64,000 nucleotides of DNA, from the NCBI GenBank assembly GCA_049322335.1, contig JBMORL010000020.1, positions 1-64,000 of the forward strand. The letters run 5' to 3'. Below, one piece after another: positions 9,850 through 18,556 of this stretch (position 1 is its first letter; every line of letters begins with the position of its first letter). Under the pieces are notes generated by a model. That model did not search any database, was not told the DNA's origin, and saw nothing but the letters and a program-made list of their open reading frames with translations. Position numbers and translations under genes: made by a program. This DNA comes from JBMORL01 sp049322335 (GTDB taxonomy: Bacteria > Bacteroidota > Bacteroidia > Flavobacteriales_D > UBA2798).

Positions 9850-10653
9850 ATGAAAAAGCTTTCTTTTTATGCTTTCCTGATAATACTGGCCACCGCATGC
9901 GGAAAAGCGGACCGCGATGAAGATCAATCGGTATATGAGTCTACCGATAATGCATTGGCCGAGCTCGCTTTTAATGATCTATTCGCTATAGCCAATGAAG
10001 CCTCATTGACGACACAGGGAATACGCTCTACCAATCTTCCTTCGTGCGCAATGGTAACAGCTGATACAACGGCCAATCCTATGATACTTTTAATTGATTT
10101 TGGTACTGTCAATTGTGTATGTCCTGATTTGCGTACAAGAAGAGGAAAGATATTTTGCACCTTCACCGGCAAGTACCGCGATTCGCTTACGGTTATCACC
10201 ATTACTCCCCAGGATTACTACCTGGATGATTACAAAATAGAAGGCACAAAAACCATCACCAACAAAGGCCATAACTCCAGCGGAAATTTATGGTATACCG
10301 TAAACGTACAAAATGCAAAAATTACCGAACCCGGTGGAACATGGAACGTTACATGGAACAGTTCACGCGTTCGCGAATGGATAGCTGGTGAATCCACCCT
10401 CACTACTTTTACCGATGATGTTTATTTAATTACCGGAACAGCCAACGGAGTGAACCGGAGGGGAAATGCATTTTCGGCTACCATTACCGATGCCCTTCGC
10501 ATTGAGTTAAGCTGCAGCTGGATAGTGAGCGGAAAAATGACTATCAGTCCCGATAACCTTAATCCCCGTTATGTGGATTTCGGAAGCGGGGCGTGCGACA
10601 ATGATGCAACTGTAACGGTGAACGGATATGTGTACAATATCGAAATGAACTGA
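9850..10653 (+). CDS. Predicted lipoprotein of unknown function
   Basis: A 267-residue protein. It starts with a lipoprotein signal (MKKLSFYAFLIILATAC, lipobox ATAC with the modified Cys at residue 17), so it should be anchored in the envelope. A CVCPD segment is followed by RTRRGKIFCTFTGKYRD and a beta-rich C-terminal half. The even spacing of strands suggests a beta-sandwich or lipocalin-like fold, but I recognise no catalytic motif. Its stop codon overlaps the ruvB start by one base (TGATG at 10651-10655), so the two are probably translationally coupled although their functions look unrelated. A weak -7-like box, TAACTTTA, lies at 9828-9835. Confidence 0.8.
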   Translation: MKKLSFYAFLIILATACGKADRDEDQSVYESTDNALAELAFNDLFAIANEASLTTQGIRSTNLPSCAMVTADTTANPMILLIDFGTVNCVCPDLRTRRGKIFCTFTGKYRDSLTVITITPQDYYLDDYKIEGTKTITNKGHNSSGNLWYTVNVQNAKITEPGGTWNVTWNSSRVREWIAGESTLTTFTDDVYLITGTANGVNRRGNAFSATITDALRIELSCSWIVSGKMTISPDNLNPRYVDFGSGACDNDATVTVNGYVYNIEMN

Positions 10654-11681
10654 TGTCAGCAGAAGATTTTAACGTAAGAGACGGAGAAATTTCCAATACG
10701 GATAAGGAACTGGAACGTGTTCTCCGCCCAAAATTATTCGATGATTTTACCGGGCAAAAAAAAGTAATCGAAAATCTTTCCATTTTTGTTGAAGCCGCCA
10801 AACAACGTAATGAAGCACTTGATCATGTGTTGTTGCATGGCCCACCGGGATTGGGAAAAACCACACTGGCTAATATTATTGCCAACGAACTGGGCGTAAA
10901 TATCCGGATCACTTCAGGTCCTGTTTTGGATAAACCGGGAGACCTTGCCGGCCTTCTTACCAATCTCGAAAAAGGGGATGTGCTTTTCATTGATGAAATT
11001 CATCGGCTCAGCCCCGTAATCGAAGAATACCTGTATTCGGCTATGGAAGATTATACTATCGATATTATGATCGACACCGGCCCCAATGCCCGTTCTGTTC
11101 AGATTGCTATTCATCCGTTTACTTTAATTGGTGCAACAACACGTTCAGGATTGCTTACTTCTCCCCTGCGTGCGCGGTTTGGCATTAATTCGCGGCTGGA
11201 ATATTATGATGCAAAAACACTTACTACTATTGTAAAACGTTCAGCAAAAATTTTACAAATCGAAATAGAGGAAAAAGCTTCTTCCGAAATTGCACGCAGA
11301 AGCCGGGGTACGCCCCGTATTGCCAATGCCTTATTAAGAAGAGTGCGCGACTTTGCACAGATAAAAGGAAACGGAAACGTTGATCTTGATATTTCGCAAC
11401 ATGCACTCGAAGCACTAAACGTGGATAAACACGGACTGGATGAAATGGATAATAAAATTTTGCGCACTATTATCGAAAAATTCAAAGGCGGACCGGTAGG
11501 ATTAACCACTATTGCCACAGCGGTGGGCGAACAGGCCGAAACACTGGAAGAAGTATATGAACCTTTTCTTATACAGGAAGGATATATCATGCGTACTCCG
11601 CGCGGCAGAAAAGTAACGGAGCTGGCATTTAAGCACCTGGGAATTGCCGTTCCCTATAACCGGGGAACCCTTTTCGAATAG
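10653..11681 (+). CDS. ruvB: Holliday junction branch-migration helicase RuvB
   Basis: A 342-residue AAA+ ATPase of typical length. It has the Walker A motif GPPGLGKTT (about residues 63-71), a Walker B segment DVLFIDEIHR (about 109-118), the sensor region GATTRSGLL and the C-terminal winged-helix domain ending GRKVTELAFKHLG. With RuvA it forms the motor that moves Holliday junctions during recombinational repair. The RuvA partner is at 22385-22960, not adjacent. The start overlaps the preceding lipoprotein stop by one base, and queG follows after 9 bp. Confidence 0.98.
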   Translation: MSAEDFNVRDGEISNTDKELERVLRPKLFDDFTGQKKVIENLSIFVEAAKQRNEALDHVLLHGPPGLGKTTLANIIANELGVNIRITSGPVLDKPGDLAGLLTNLEKGDVLFIDEIHRLSPVIEEYLYSAMEDYTIDIMIDTGPNARSVQIAIHPFTLIGATTRSGLLTSPLRARFGINSRLEYYDAKTLTTIVKRSAKILQIEIEEKASSEIARRSRGTPRIANALLRRVRDFAQIKGNGNVDLDISQHALEALNVDKHGLDEMDNKILRTIIEKFKGGPVGLTTIATAVGEQAETLEEVYEPFLIQEGYIMRTPRGRKVTELAFKHLGIAVPYNRGTLFE

Positions 11682-11690
11682 AAAAAAGGA

Positions 11691-12617
11691 TTGAACCAAC
11701 CATTAAAATATTCCCGGATTATTAAAGAAGAAGCCCGTAAATCGGGATTTCAATACTGTGGTATTTCCAAAGCAGAATTTCTTGAGGAAGAGGCTCCGCG
11801 GCTGAGTGCCTGGTTGAAAAATAACAGTCATGGAGAAATGAAATATATGGAAAATCATTTCGATAAGCGGCTCGACCCCCGTCTGTTGGTGGACGGTGCA
11901 AAATCAGTGATTTCGTTCCTGTATAACTACCATACAGAAAACAAACAAACCGACCCAACCGCTCCGAAAATTTCAAAATATGCCTTTGGAGAAGACTATC
12001 ATCATGTGATAAAAGACAAACTAACGGACCTGGTACAAACGCTGGAAGAGAAAATCGGAAAGATAAACGGCAGAATATTTGTGGACTCGGCACCTGTGAT
12101 GGATAAAGTGTGGGCAAAAAAAAGCGGGCTGGGATGGATCGGGAAAAACACCAATCTCATCACCCGTGAATCGGGTTCCTTTTATTTCATAGCCGAATTT
12201 ATTACCGACCTTGAACTGGAATATGACGGCCCTATTAAAGATTATTGCGGCACCTGCACCCGCTGCATTGATGAATGCCCCACTGATGCAATTGTTGAAC
12301 CATACGTAGTAGACGGAAGCAAATGCATTTCCTATTTCACTATAGAATTGAAAGGAGAAATTCCCACTGTTTATAAGGAAAAGACAGATAACTGGATGTT
12401 TGGTTGCGATGTGTGCCAGGATGTTTGTCCGTGGAATAGTTTTTCCCAACCTCATCGTGAGCCGCTGTTTCAGCCCAATGAAAAATTACTTGCAATGACA
12501 AAAAATGAATGGAAGGAACTAACGGAGGAAGTATACCGGCAGTTATTCCGGAGATCAGCTGTGAAAAGGGCAAAATTTGAGGGATTGAAAAGAAATATCC
12601 GCTTTATTGCTGAATAA
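11691..12617 (+). CDS. queG: Epoxyqueuosine reductase QueG
   Basis: A 308-residue iron-sulfur enzyme that reduces epoxyqueuosine to queuosine in tRNA, using a cobalamin cofactor. Two ferredoxin-type clusters are visible: CGTCTRCIDECP (Cys186, 189, 192, 196) and CDVCQDVCPWN (Cys239, 242, 246), with Cys212 between them. The catalytic-site region VDSAPVMDKVWAKKSGLGWIG (about 131-151) is intact. The frame opens with TTG at 11691 directly after GAAAAAAGGA; no ATG is available before the conserved N-terminus. It lies 9 bp after ruvB. Confidence 0.96.
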   Translation: MNQPLKYSRIIKEEARKSGFQYCGISKAEFLEEEAPRLSAWLKNNSHGEMKYMENHFDKRLDPRLLVDGAKSVISFLYNYHTENKQTDPTAPKISKYAFGEDYHHVIKDKLTDLVQTLEEKIGKINGRIFVDSAPVMDKVWAKKSGLGWIGKNTNLITRESGSFYFIAEFITDLELEYDGPIKDYCGTCTRCIDECPTDAIVEPYVVDGSKCISYFTIELKGEIPTVYKEKTDNWMFGCDVCQDVCPWNSFSQPHREPLFQPNEKLLAMTKNEWKELTEEVYRQLFRRSAVKRAKFEGLKRNIRFIAE

Positions 12618-12797
12618 CTATTCGAATACTTTAGCAATTACATCGCTGTACATGTGGCCAAACGTAGCAATACACCACACCCGCAATACCAATATCTCTT
12701 CTTTTTTTATCCAGCGCTTGGCTTTTTTCAGTTCTTTTTCAAAAAGCAGTTTATCAAAACTTACTTTTTGAAGGATCTGTTTGCTGAGTTCGAGCAT
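12618..12797 (-). CDS. Small conserved-type hypothetical protein (59 residues)
   Basis: A 59-residue frame that begins MLELSKQILQKVSFDKLLFE and ends HMYSDVIAKVFE. It is amphipathic and Lys-rich (KELKKAKRWIKKEE), with a short hydrophobic stretch LVLRVWCIATFG, and it looks like an all-helical small cytosolic protein. I recall similar ~60-residue proteins with an MLELSKQIL start in other Bacteroidota, but I know no function. Its stop codon abuts the queG stop exactly (12617/12618, convergent). An opposite-strand frame at 12654-12842 is a low-complexity shadow of this gene. Confidence 0.7.
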   Translation of the reverse strand: MLELSKQILQKVSFDKLLFEKELKKAKRWIKKEEILVLRVWCIATFGHMYSDVIAKVFE

Positions 12798-12829
12798 AAG
12801 TTTGGTGTTTGTGCGTATGAAATTAATAA

Positions 12830-12864
12830 AATAACCGACTAAACCAAGAAAAGTTTAGGTTATT
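12830..12864 (-). terminator. Rho-independent terminator for the 12907-13572 gene
   Basis: The arms AATAACC...TAAAC and GTTTAGGTTATT pair with a 3-nt bulge. Read on the minus strand the hairpin is followed by a T-rich stretch (TTATTAATTTC). It sits 42 bp after the stop of the minus-strand outer-membrane gene. Confidence 0.5.
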
Positions 12865-12906
12865 TAACCAACAACTTATTCACTTGTTAAAAGGGCTGGA
12901 ACGATG

Positions 12907-13572
12907 TTATTTTTTGCCAAAAAGATGCGCCTGGAATACAAAATTTAACACCGCATTGTATTGGCCGCGGTTTAAGCGGAAAGTAGAGCCAAACAGGTGG
13001 TCGCGAACCGGTAAAAAAGAATTATTGATACGCACCGAAAAGACCAGTTTTTCCGGCACCAGCTGATACCCTAATCCCAAAAAACCACTTATTTCAAAGG
13101 GTTTAAAGCTGCGGAAGTTGATGGGGTTGTAATTCTCTTCTTCGTAATAACTTACCAGGTAAGAAAAACAAGGGCCAATCTCCCCGATAAAATTACGTGT
13201 GCGAAAACGGGCAAAAACCGGAATATCAATATAGTTTAGCCTTAGAAAGTAGTTATAGTATTGGCCTTTGTCGGGTTTTGCATTCCTTCGGCTGCCTTTT
13301 TGCGAAAAGCAGGTTTCAATCTGAAATTGCAATTTTTCACTCACATAGATATTTGTATAGGCACCGGCATAAAGCCCGATCTGGTCGAATCCCGCAAGAT
13401 TATCACCCGAAATTTGAGAGGTATTAAGTCCGGCTACTGCACCGAGGGTAAAAACCCTGTTTTCCTGCGACCATGAGGAAAAACTCAGAAACAGGAAAAT
13501 AACAGAAAGATTATTCTTCCAGGTGTATTTCCACAGCCTGGTGAACGGTTCGGTATTGCGCACTGAAATCAT
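12907..13572 (-). CDS. Outer-membrane beta-barrel protein (PorT-like family)
   Basis: A protein of up to 221 residues. A hydrophobic signal segment (NNLSVIFLFLSFSSWSQ) is followed by alternating aromatic strands typical of small Bacteroidota beta-barrels: FTLGAVAGLNTSQISG, IGLYAGAYTNIYV, QFQIETCFSQKGSR, LNYIDIPVFARFR, and the terminal strand YNAVLNFVFQAHLF. The frame opens at 13572, inside the upstream Omp28-like gene (62 bp overlap). A later non-ATG start nearer the signal segment is possible because no ATG lies there. It is the last gene of the TlpA/DUF6029/Omp28 unit. Confidence 0.75.
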   Translation of the reverse strand: MISVRNTEPFTRLWKYTWKNNLSVIFLFLSFSSWSQENRVFTLGAVAGLNTSQISGDNLAGFDQIGLYAGAYTNIYVSEKLQFQIETCFSQKGSRRNAKPDKGQYYNYFLRLNYIDIPVFARFRTRNFIGEIGPCFSYLVSYYEEENYNPINFRSFKPFEISGFLGLGYQLVPEKLVFSVRINNSFLPVRDHLFGSTFRLNRGQYNAVLNFVFQAHLFGKK

Positions 13573-14410
13573 AGATATAAGCTACCAAAGATACATGTTG
13601 TTCGTCCCAGTTGGGATCAATGGTAAAAGAAAAACTATTGATAAACTTATCCCCTGCAGCAGGAGTACCGTTCACCACCGGTTTTCCCCAGGTTCCCGAA
13701 GGCACATCGCGCAAAACATGGCGGTGAACATAATTAGAGACGTTTCCGGTTGGATAAGTTGGATCTCCACCGGGAGCAGGATTGTTGATCTGCCAGTCTG
13801 TGATACTGTCCTCCACTACATAAAGAACCATATTGAAATCTCCCGAAAGAGAGGACAGAAATTCTGTTTGCACATGAGCACAACCGGTATTATTCACCGA
13901 ATCATATTCTACTTTCATCTGCAGATTTACCTCTAACGGTTTGGTCAGTTCAGCAGCAATGGCATTGGCCCATTCGGGACGATAATATAATGCTCCTGAG
14001 CCCGCATTATCTGTACGATTAACCATTCCGATTGGCCACACACTTACGTTGAAAAAAGTAAAGTATTCTTCCCCGGCATCGGTTCTGAAATCCGTTTCAA
14101 AAGAGCCGGTTCCGGCTGCATCGGGAGCTGCCAGCCCCCCGGCATGAATGGAAACAACAATTAAACTATCTCCATACATCGGTTCCAAAACTGTTCTTAT
14201 TTCATAGGTGCCTCCCGGGCAATTCACACATTTGTGACCTGTGAATTCTTCAAACAACACATACCGTATCTGGTTTTGATTGGTATCAAATGCGGGAGCG
14301 GGACAATCTGCAGGATTTATATTTCCACCGATATAGGGCTGATCAACATAATCACAGGCCTGCATCAGCAATCCAAAAACCGTTAGTAAGTAAACTATCT
14401 TTGTCTTCAT
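13511..14410 (-). CDS. Omp28-family outer-membrane lipoprotein with CxxC motif
   Basis: A 299-residue lipoprotein (signal MKTKIVYLLTVFGLLMQAC, Cys19 modified). The EEFTGHKCVNCPGG signature, containing a CVNC pair, is characteristic of Omp28-like proteins with a thioredoxin-like fold. Further family features are SLIVVSIHAGG, VSVWPIGMVNR and a C-terminal beta domain ending HQAVEIHLEE. The role of the family is unclear; a redox or binding function at the outer membrane is inferred from the fold. It starts 10 bp after the DUF6029 gene and overlaps the following beta-barrel gene. Confidence 0.85.
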   Translation of the reverse strand: MKTKIVYLLTVFGLLMQACDYVDQPYIGGNINPADCPAPAFDTNQNQIRYVLFEEFTGHKCVNCPGGTYEIRTVLEPMYGDSLIVVSIHAGGLAAPDAAGTGSFETDFRTDAGEEYFTFFNVSVWPIGMVNRTDNAGSGALYYRPEWANAIAAELTKPLEVNLQMKVEYDSVNNTGCAHVQTEFLSSLSGDFNMVLYVVEDSITDWQINNPAPGGDPTYPTGNVSNYVHRHVLRDVPSGTWGKPVVNGTPAAGDKFINSFSFTIDPNWDEQHVSLVAYIYDFSAQYRTVHQAVEIHLEE

Positions 14411-14420
14411 TTTCTTTTCA

Positions 14421-16079
14421 TTAAAAACTGCTCGTTACCGAAACTGTAAATCCACTGGAAGCCGGAACCTGACGGCATACTCCGCCTACGCAAAATAATC
14501 CTGCGCGTTGTTTACCATATCCAATGGAAATACGATTGGAGCCATTTATATAACCTATGGAATAATAAGGGTATTTATCCCTGTCGTAATCATGAATATT
14601 TCCATAATTATATTGCATCAGCGCTGCAGCAAACCAATGAGGTGACACGGTATATTCTACCAAACCCGTTACCCAATCCTGGTGATCCTGTTTGGTAAAA
14701 AGTGCCTGGGTTTCGAAACGAAGATTGTGTTTTTTATTGATCTTCCAGTTAAAATCAATCACACCAATATGCGCATAAATCTGGTCTTCACCGGGTTTTG
14801 ACTGAATTACTTCCTTATCATAAATAACATTCATATACATCAGCACTATTTTGAATTTATCATTGATTTTCCTGCGGATCTCCACATTAAAATCCTGGAA
14901 ATAAAGATCGGTTCCCCTTGAAAAGAAACGGGAAGTATATCCCAAACGCATAGTATCAGTAGCCACATCATAATTCACCGTATCAATACTGCTGGCCTGC
15001 GAAAAATTCACGGAAATAATAGCTCCGTATTTTCCTCCCAAAGGAGTTCCTTTTTTGAGTTTATATGTAGCTTCGGCCTGTAGAGCAAATTCCCCGTTGA
15101 GCTGTGAAGCATATGGATATAACGTAGCGGCAAGATTATAAGTATGTGGCCGGGTTAAAGCCGGGTTGTAATTGATGAGTACATTCGCCAGCCCTTCATC
15201 GCGTTTGGAGCGATAACTCATATTATCGATGTATTTAATAGCGCCCGAAATTCCAAACCCTTTTACTGAATAACTGGATTGAATAAGCAGTCCCTGGCCG
15301 GGTTTATAGATATAATTATTATCCCGTGAAGGATCGTTGATCTTATAGGCATATTCTGCATAAAGATTAAATGTTTCACCATGCTGAAGATTAATTCTTC
15401 CCCCGTAACAACCCACATTGGCAGGAAAAACATATACCACGCTGGAGGGATCTTCGTATTTGCTTACAAAACTTCCGCCAATGGTGACCTTCAGTTTTTT
15501 ATCCGCCATAACACTGTCCAACAATTCATTCAGCATAATCTCTCCGTCAAATCCTCTAACGGTTCCCGAACTACGGCTCCAGAAATAACGTTGCGTCCCG
15601 TAAACGCCTTTCAGGTAAATCCCCTTGTATGGATTAATACGTACACGAAAACCATCCATAGCATTATCGTAACCAAGCGTTCTTTCTTCATAGGTACGAA
15701 AAATCATTCCTTGTCCGAATTGCTCGTAAAAAGAACCAACGGTGACCTCAAACTGTTCTTTGCGGTAATTGGCATACCGGTACCAAACACCTTGTCCTTC
15801 GTATTGTATCGGATAACCCAGCAACGGATTCAGGTACGCTTCATAGCGGAATCCGGCTGAAAATTCTTTGGTGGCATAATTAATATTGGTAAAGCCGTTC
15901 ATCAGCATTTTTTCTTCCGGCTGTTCAGCATCTATGGTGGTATCTTCCATGTAATACTGGGCATCTATCTGCGTATTCCCGGAAACAGTTCCACCGGTAA
16001 TCTGCGCTTTCGATTCGGTAAGAAAAAATGAAACGGAAAAAAGAGAAAGGGAAAATGTGATTCGTTTTTTTAAATTCAT
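14421..16079 (-). CDS. DUF6029-family outer-membrane protein
   Basis: A 552-residue protein with a signal peptide (LSLFSVSFFLTESKAQ). A long series of amphipathic strands follows, with many Tyr/Phe/Trp residues: WYRYANYRKEQFEVTVGSFYEQFGQGMIFR, then GIYLKGVYGTQRYFW, and a final strand ending SGFTVSVTSSF. This is the pattern of a large outer-membrane beta-barrel and matches what I know of DUF6029 proteins, whose function is not established. It lies 8 bp downstream of the TlpA gene and 10 bp upstream of the Omp28-like lipoprotein, so it is clearly part of their operon. A C-terminal GLFCVGGVCRQ segment holds a Cys pair, unusual for a barrel. Confidence 0.8.
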   Translation of the reverse strand: MNLKKRITFSLSLFSVSFFLTESKAQITGGTVSGNTQIDAQYYMEDTTIDAEQPEEKMLMNGFTNINYATKEFSAGFRYEAYLNPLLGYPIQYEGQGVWYRYANYRKEQFEVTVGSFYEQFGQGMIFRTYEERTLGYDNAMDGFRVRINPYKGIYLKGVYGTQRYFWSRSSGTVRGFDGEIMLNELLDSVMADKKLKVTIGGSFVSKYEDPSSVVYVFPANVGCYGGRINLQHGETFNLYAEYAYKINDPSRDNNYIYKPGQGLLIQSSYSVKGFGISGAIKYIDNMSYRSKRDEGLANVLINYNPALTRPHTYNLAATLYPYASQLNGEFALQAEATYKLKKGTPLGGKYGAIISVNFSQASSIDTVNYDVATDTMRLGYTSRFFSRGTDLYFQDFNVEIRRKINDKFKIVLMYMNVIYDKEVIQSKPGEDQIYAHIGVIDFNWKINKKHNLRFETQALFTKQDHQDWVTGLVEYTVSPHWFAAALMQYNYGNIHDYDRDKYPYYSIGYINGSNRISIGYGKQRAGLFCVGGVCRQVPASSGFTVSVTSSF

Positions 16080-16087
16080 TGTCGGTG

Positions 16088-16612
16088 TTAATGTTTACCG
16101 GTTAGTTCCTTGATTTTTTCGTAAAGGTGATCTTCATCGCCCTCTACATAATTGTTGTGATCCCAAACAATGTTTCCACTGCCGTCCACCAGGAAAGTAT
16201 GAGGCACGTTGTTTACATTCATCGCTCTCTTGAAATCCTGGTTTTCGTCAATGTATACTTCATAGGGAAGGTCTTTGGCTTTGATGTAAGGTGCCACTTT
16301 GGATGAATTACGGGCATCATCAATGGAAATAGCAATGAGTTTTACTCCTGTTTCTTTTTGCCATTCATCATACACCTCAGCAATGTTTTCGAGTTCTTTT
16401 TTGCAGGGCGAACACCACGTGGCCCAAAAACTGATAACAATGGGTTTCCCATCATTACTGATATCAGCCATATTGAATTTGGTGCCATCAGTCTTTTTTA
16501 CAACAACCGAAGGAACTTTTTTTCCCTTTTCATCTCCCTGTGTGTTTTCAGGTTTTACAGTAGTAAATGCCATTACTGTAAGGGCAAGCGCGGCAAAAAA
16601 AATCTTTTTCAT
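16088..16612 (-). CDS. TlpA-like periplasmic thiol-disulfide oxidoreductase
   Basis: A 174-residue protein with an N-terminal signal sequence (MKKIFFAALALTVMAFTTVK) and a TlpA/AhpC-TSA thioredoxin fold. The redox motif is WATWCSPCKKEL (Cys67, Cys70), and the cis-Pro loop NNVPHTFLVDGSG is present. It should act as a periplasmic thiol reductase or oxidase. It heads a tight unit with the DUF6029 barrel, the Omp28-like lipoprotein and another barrel, which suggests a joint role in cell-envelope redox chemistry. A terminator hairpin for the upstream gene ends only about 15 bp before its start. Confidence 0.92.
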   Translation of the reverse strand: MKKIFFAALALTVMAFTTVKPENTQGDEKGKKVPSVVVKKTDGTKFNMADISNDGKPIVISFWATWCSPCKKELENIAEVYDEWQKETGVKLIAISIDDARNSSKVAPYIKAKDLPYEVYIDENQDFKRAMNVNNVPHTFLVDGSGNIVWDHNNYVEGDEDHLYEKIKELTGKH

Positions 16613-16627
16613 AGTAGTAAGTATTTA

Positions 16628-16686
16628 TTTAAAAAAACGAATCAGCAGATGGAATGCAAATATCAAACCAAACTGCTGATTCGTTT
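16628..16686 (-). terminator. Terminator/attenuator between the T9SS thioredoxin gene and tlpA
   Basis: The arms AAACGAATCAGCAG (16635-16648) and CTGCTGATTCGTTT (16673-16686) form a perfect 14-bp stem with a 24-nt loop. On the minus strand the hairpin runs into seven or more Ts. The loop holds GATATTTG, one mismatch from a TAnnTTTG promoter box, so the structure may both stop the upstream transcript and restart transcription for tlpA. Confidence 0.7.
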
Positions 16687-16696
16687 CAATGAGAGA

Positions 16697-18343
16697 TTAT
16701 TTTACTGAAGTAACTTTTTTGGTAATAGTGGTAGTTCCAACTGTTACGTTTACAAAATAGAAACCAGACTCCAGCGAGCTGAAATCGATTACTACATTGT
16801 GGTTACCTGCAGAAAGTTGTCCTTTGTTCACTGAAAACACTTTTTGTCCAACTGCATTGTAAACATCGATGGTTACATTTTCAGAAGCAACAAGGTTCAT
16901 GTTCACAGTAGCAAGATCAGCAACCGGGTTAGGATAAACAGTTACGTTGTTTTCAAGAGCAACTTCCTCAACACCTACAGCGTTGGTGATATTGATATTG
17001 TCAACGTAGATGTTATTTCCGTATCCGTTTTCACCACTGAATTTGATAAACACTTTATTCTGTCCGGCAAAAGCATTCAGAGAAGCTGTTTCATTTCTCC
17101 ATTGTGTAGAAGAAGGAGTAAATGCGCTGGTAGTAGCAGCAACTGTAGCTAATGTAGCTCCGGATTTGCTGTAAACCTGGGTCCATGTAGCGCCACAATC
17201 AGAAGAAGCGTATACTTTAAGTCCATCTGTATAGGCTGTACTGTATTGGGCATGGGCCACGTCAAACTTGATCTCAGCCTGTGTAAAGGTAGAGAGGTCA
17301 ACCGGCTTGATAATAAAGTCATCAGTTTGTCCGATTGAACCATAGTTGTAGCAATCATATTTCAATGAACCTCCATTGGTGGTTACGCGGGTCCATGTGA
17401 TGGCTGCATCGGGATTGTCAAGAATCCAGTTGGTGTAAGGGAATCCTGTAGTTGTAAATGCTTCTACAAGCGGGGCAGCGGCTCCTGTAGCATTGCTTAC
17501 ATTGAAATCAAAAGAATAACAGTTATTCACTTTGTTTCCATCAGCTCCGCCATTGGCAGAAGTAATATTCAGGTTTAACGTATGAGCCGCAACGGTTACT
17601 GTTTGGGCAGCCAGTGTTACAGTTGTGGTGGCATTAGGTGCCAGTGAACCTGTCCAGTTGTAGGTTTGAGTAGCTCCACCGTCAACATCATAATCAAAAT
17701 CAGCAGCAGTTAAAGTAGTAGAACCGCTGTTTTTTAATGTGAATACGGGAGTGTAGGTAGTACTGCAGGCCAAAGAAGGAATACCCTGGCTAACGGCTGC
17801 ATCAAGTGAAAACCCACAAGAGCTGACAGAAGCTTCGAGTCCGGCCTCATTTTGCTGACCTACTTCATAAACCTTGTAGTCTGTACAGATCTTATAAATA
17901 GTAGGGAAATAAGCGATTTGATAATCATCCATTACAGTAGATACTGAAGGATTGAAAATGGGATAAGGAGTTCCTGCCACCCAGTTACCCTGTGTATTGG
18001 TTCCCGTTCCCTGGAGGTCCTGCAAAGTAGTGGATACATCACCTTCGATATAAAACACCATTACATCCTGCGAGCAGGTTCCGGTTGGGCCATGTTTGGT
18101 CCACAACTCCTCAAGTGCTCCGCTGTTGTGGTAGCTCCAGCAAGGTCCGCACCATGTAGCTGAAAAGTCGATGAATACGGTTTTACCCGATGCAATAATA
18201 GAATACAGGTTGTACGTGTTTCCGTTGATGTCTGTCAACGTCCAGTCAGGTGCAGTAGAACCATCGGCAATCTGCGCCTTTGCCTGAGTGCCCGCTGTTA
18301 AAAGCGCAGCAAACATAGTGGTAGAGAGTAGTAGTTTTTTCAT
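16697..18343 (-). CDS. Secreted thioredoxin-fold protein, T9SS type A sorting domain
   Basis: A 548-residue protein. It has a signal peptide (to about residue 23, KAQ) and a thioredoxin-like domain at residues 25-175 with the motif ATWCGPCWSYH (Cys65, Cys68). A CARDB-like beta domain follows (SLACSTTYTPVFTLKNSGS), then a jelly-roll/cleaved-adhesin-like region (about 290-445), and finally a type A sorting domain (VTVYPNPVADLATVN ... SGFYFVNVTVG). The combination predicts a redox protein exported to the cell surface or medium by T9SS. It lies upstream of tlpA in the same direction but is separated from it by a terminator, so it is probably expressed much more strongly. Confidence 0.88.
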   Translation of the reverse strand: MKKLLLSTTMFAALLTAGTQAKAQIADGSTAPDWTLTDINGNTYNLYSIIASGKTVFIDFSATWCGPCWSYHNSGALEELWTKHGPTGTCSQDVMVFYIEGDVSTTLQDLQGTGTNTQGNWVAGTPYPIFNPSVSTVMDDYQIAYFPTIYKICTDYKVYEVGQQNEAGLEASVSSCGFSLDAAVSQGIPSLACSTTYTPVFTLKNSGSTTLTAADFDYDVDGGATQTYNWTGSLAPNATTTVTLAAQTVTVAAHTLNLNITSANGGADGNKVNNCYSFDFNVSNATGAAAPLVEAFTTTGFPYTNWILDNPDAAITWTRVTTNGGSLKYDCYNYGSIGQTDDFIIKPVDLSTFTQAEIKFDVAHAQYSTAYTDGLKVYASSDCGATWTQVYSKSGATLATVAATTSAFTPSSTQWRNETASLNAFAGQNKVFIKFSGENGYGNNIYVDNINITNAVGVEEVALENNVTVYPNPVADLATVNMNLVASENVTIDVYNAVGQKVFSVNKGQLSAGNHNVVIDFSSLESGFYFVNVTVGTTTITKKVTSVK

Positions 18344-18523
18344 AATTTTTTTATGTTTTGCGATGTCGAAGTTATGACAACCATTTGTTAAATCCGAGCC
18401 GAAAAAAAAGAAATTATAGGATTGCTAAGATTTAACGATTTATCCAAAAACAGTTGGATTCCCAAGATTTGAGCAAACCTTCATATTTAACATCCGTTAA
18501 AGAGGCATACCTGATTTATTGCT

Positions 18524-18531
18524 TAAATTTG
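18524..18531 (+). promoter_or_regulatory. Promoter -7 box TAAATTTG upstream of the T9SS cargo gene
   Basis: An exact TAnnTTTG match 25 bp before the ATG at 18557, predicting a leader of about 22 nt. No convincing -33 TTTG is visible. Confidence 0.45.
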
Positions 18532-18556
18532 GGACAACTTAAAAGTAACGGAAATT

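Noticed and set aside
12654..12842. Plus-strand frame of 62 codons after queG
   Set aside because: It is Phe/Lys-rich low-complexity translation antisense to the more convincing 59-residue minus-strand gene.
13511..13572. Frameshift between the Omp28-like gene and the following barrel gene
   Set aside because: Each has its own complete fold and signal sequence; the overlap is more easily explained by an uncertain start of the second gene.
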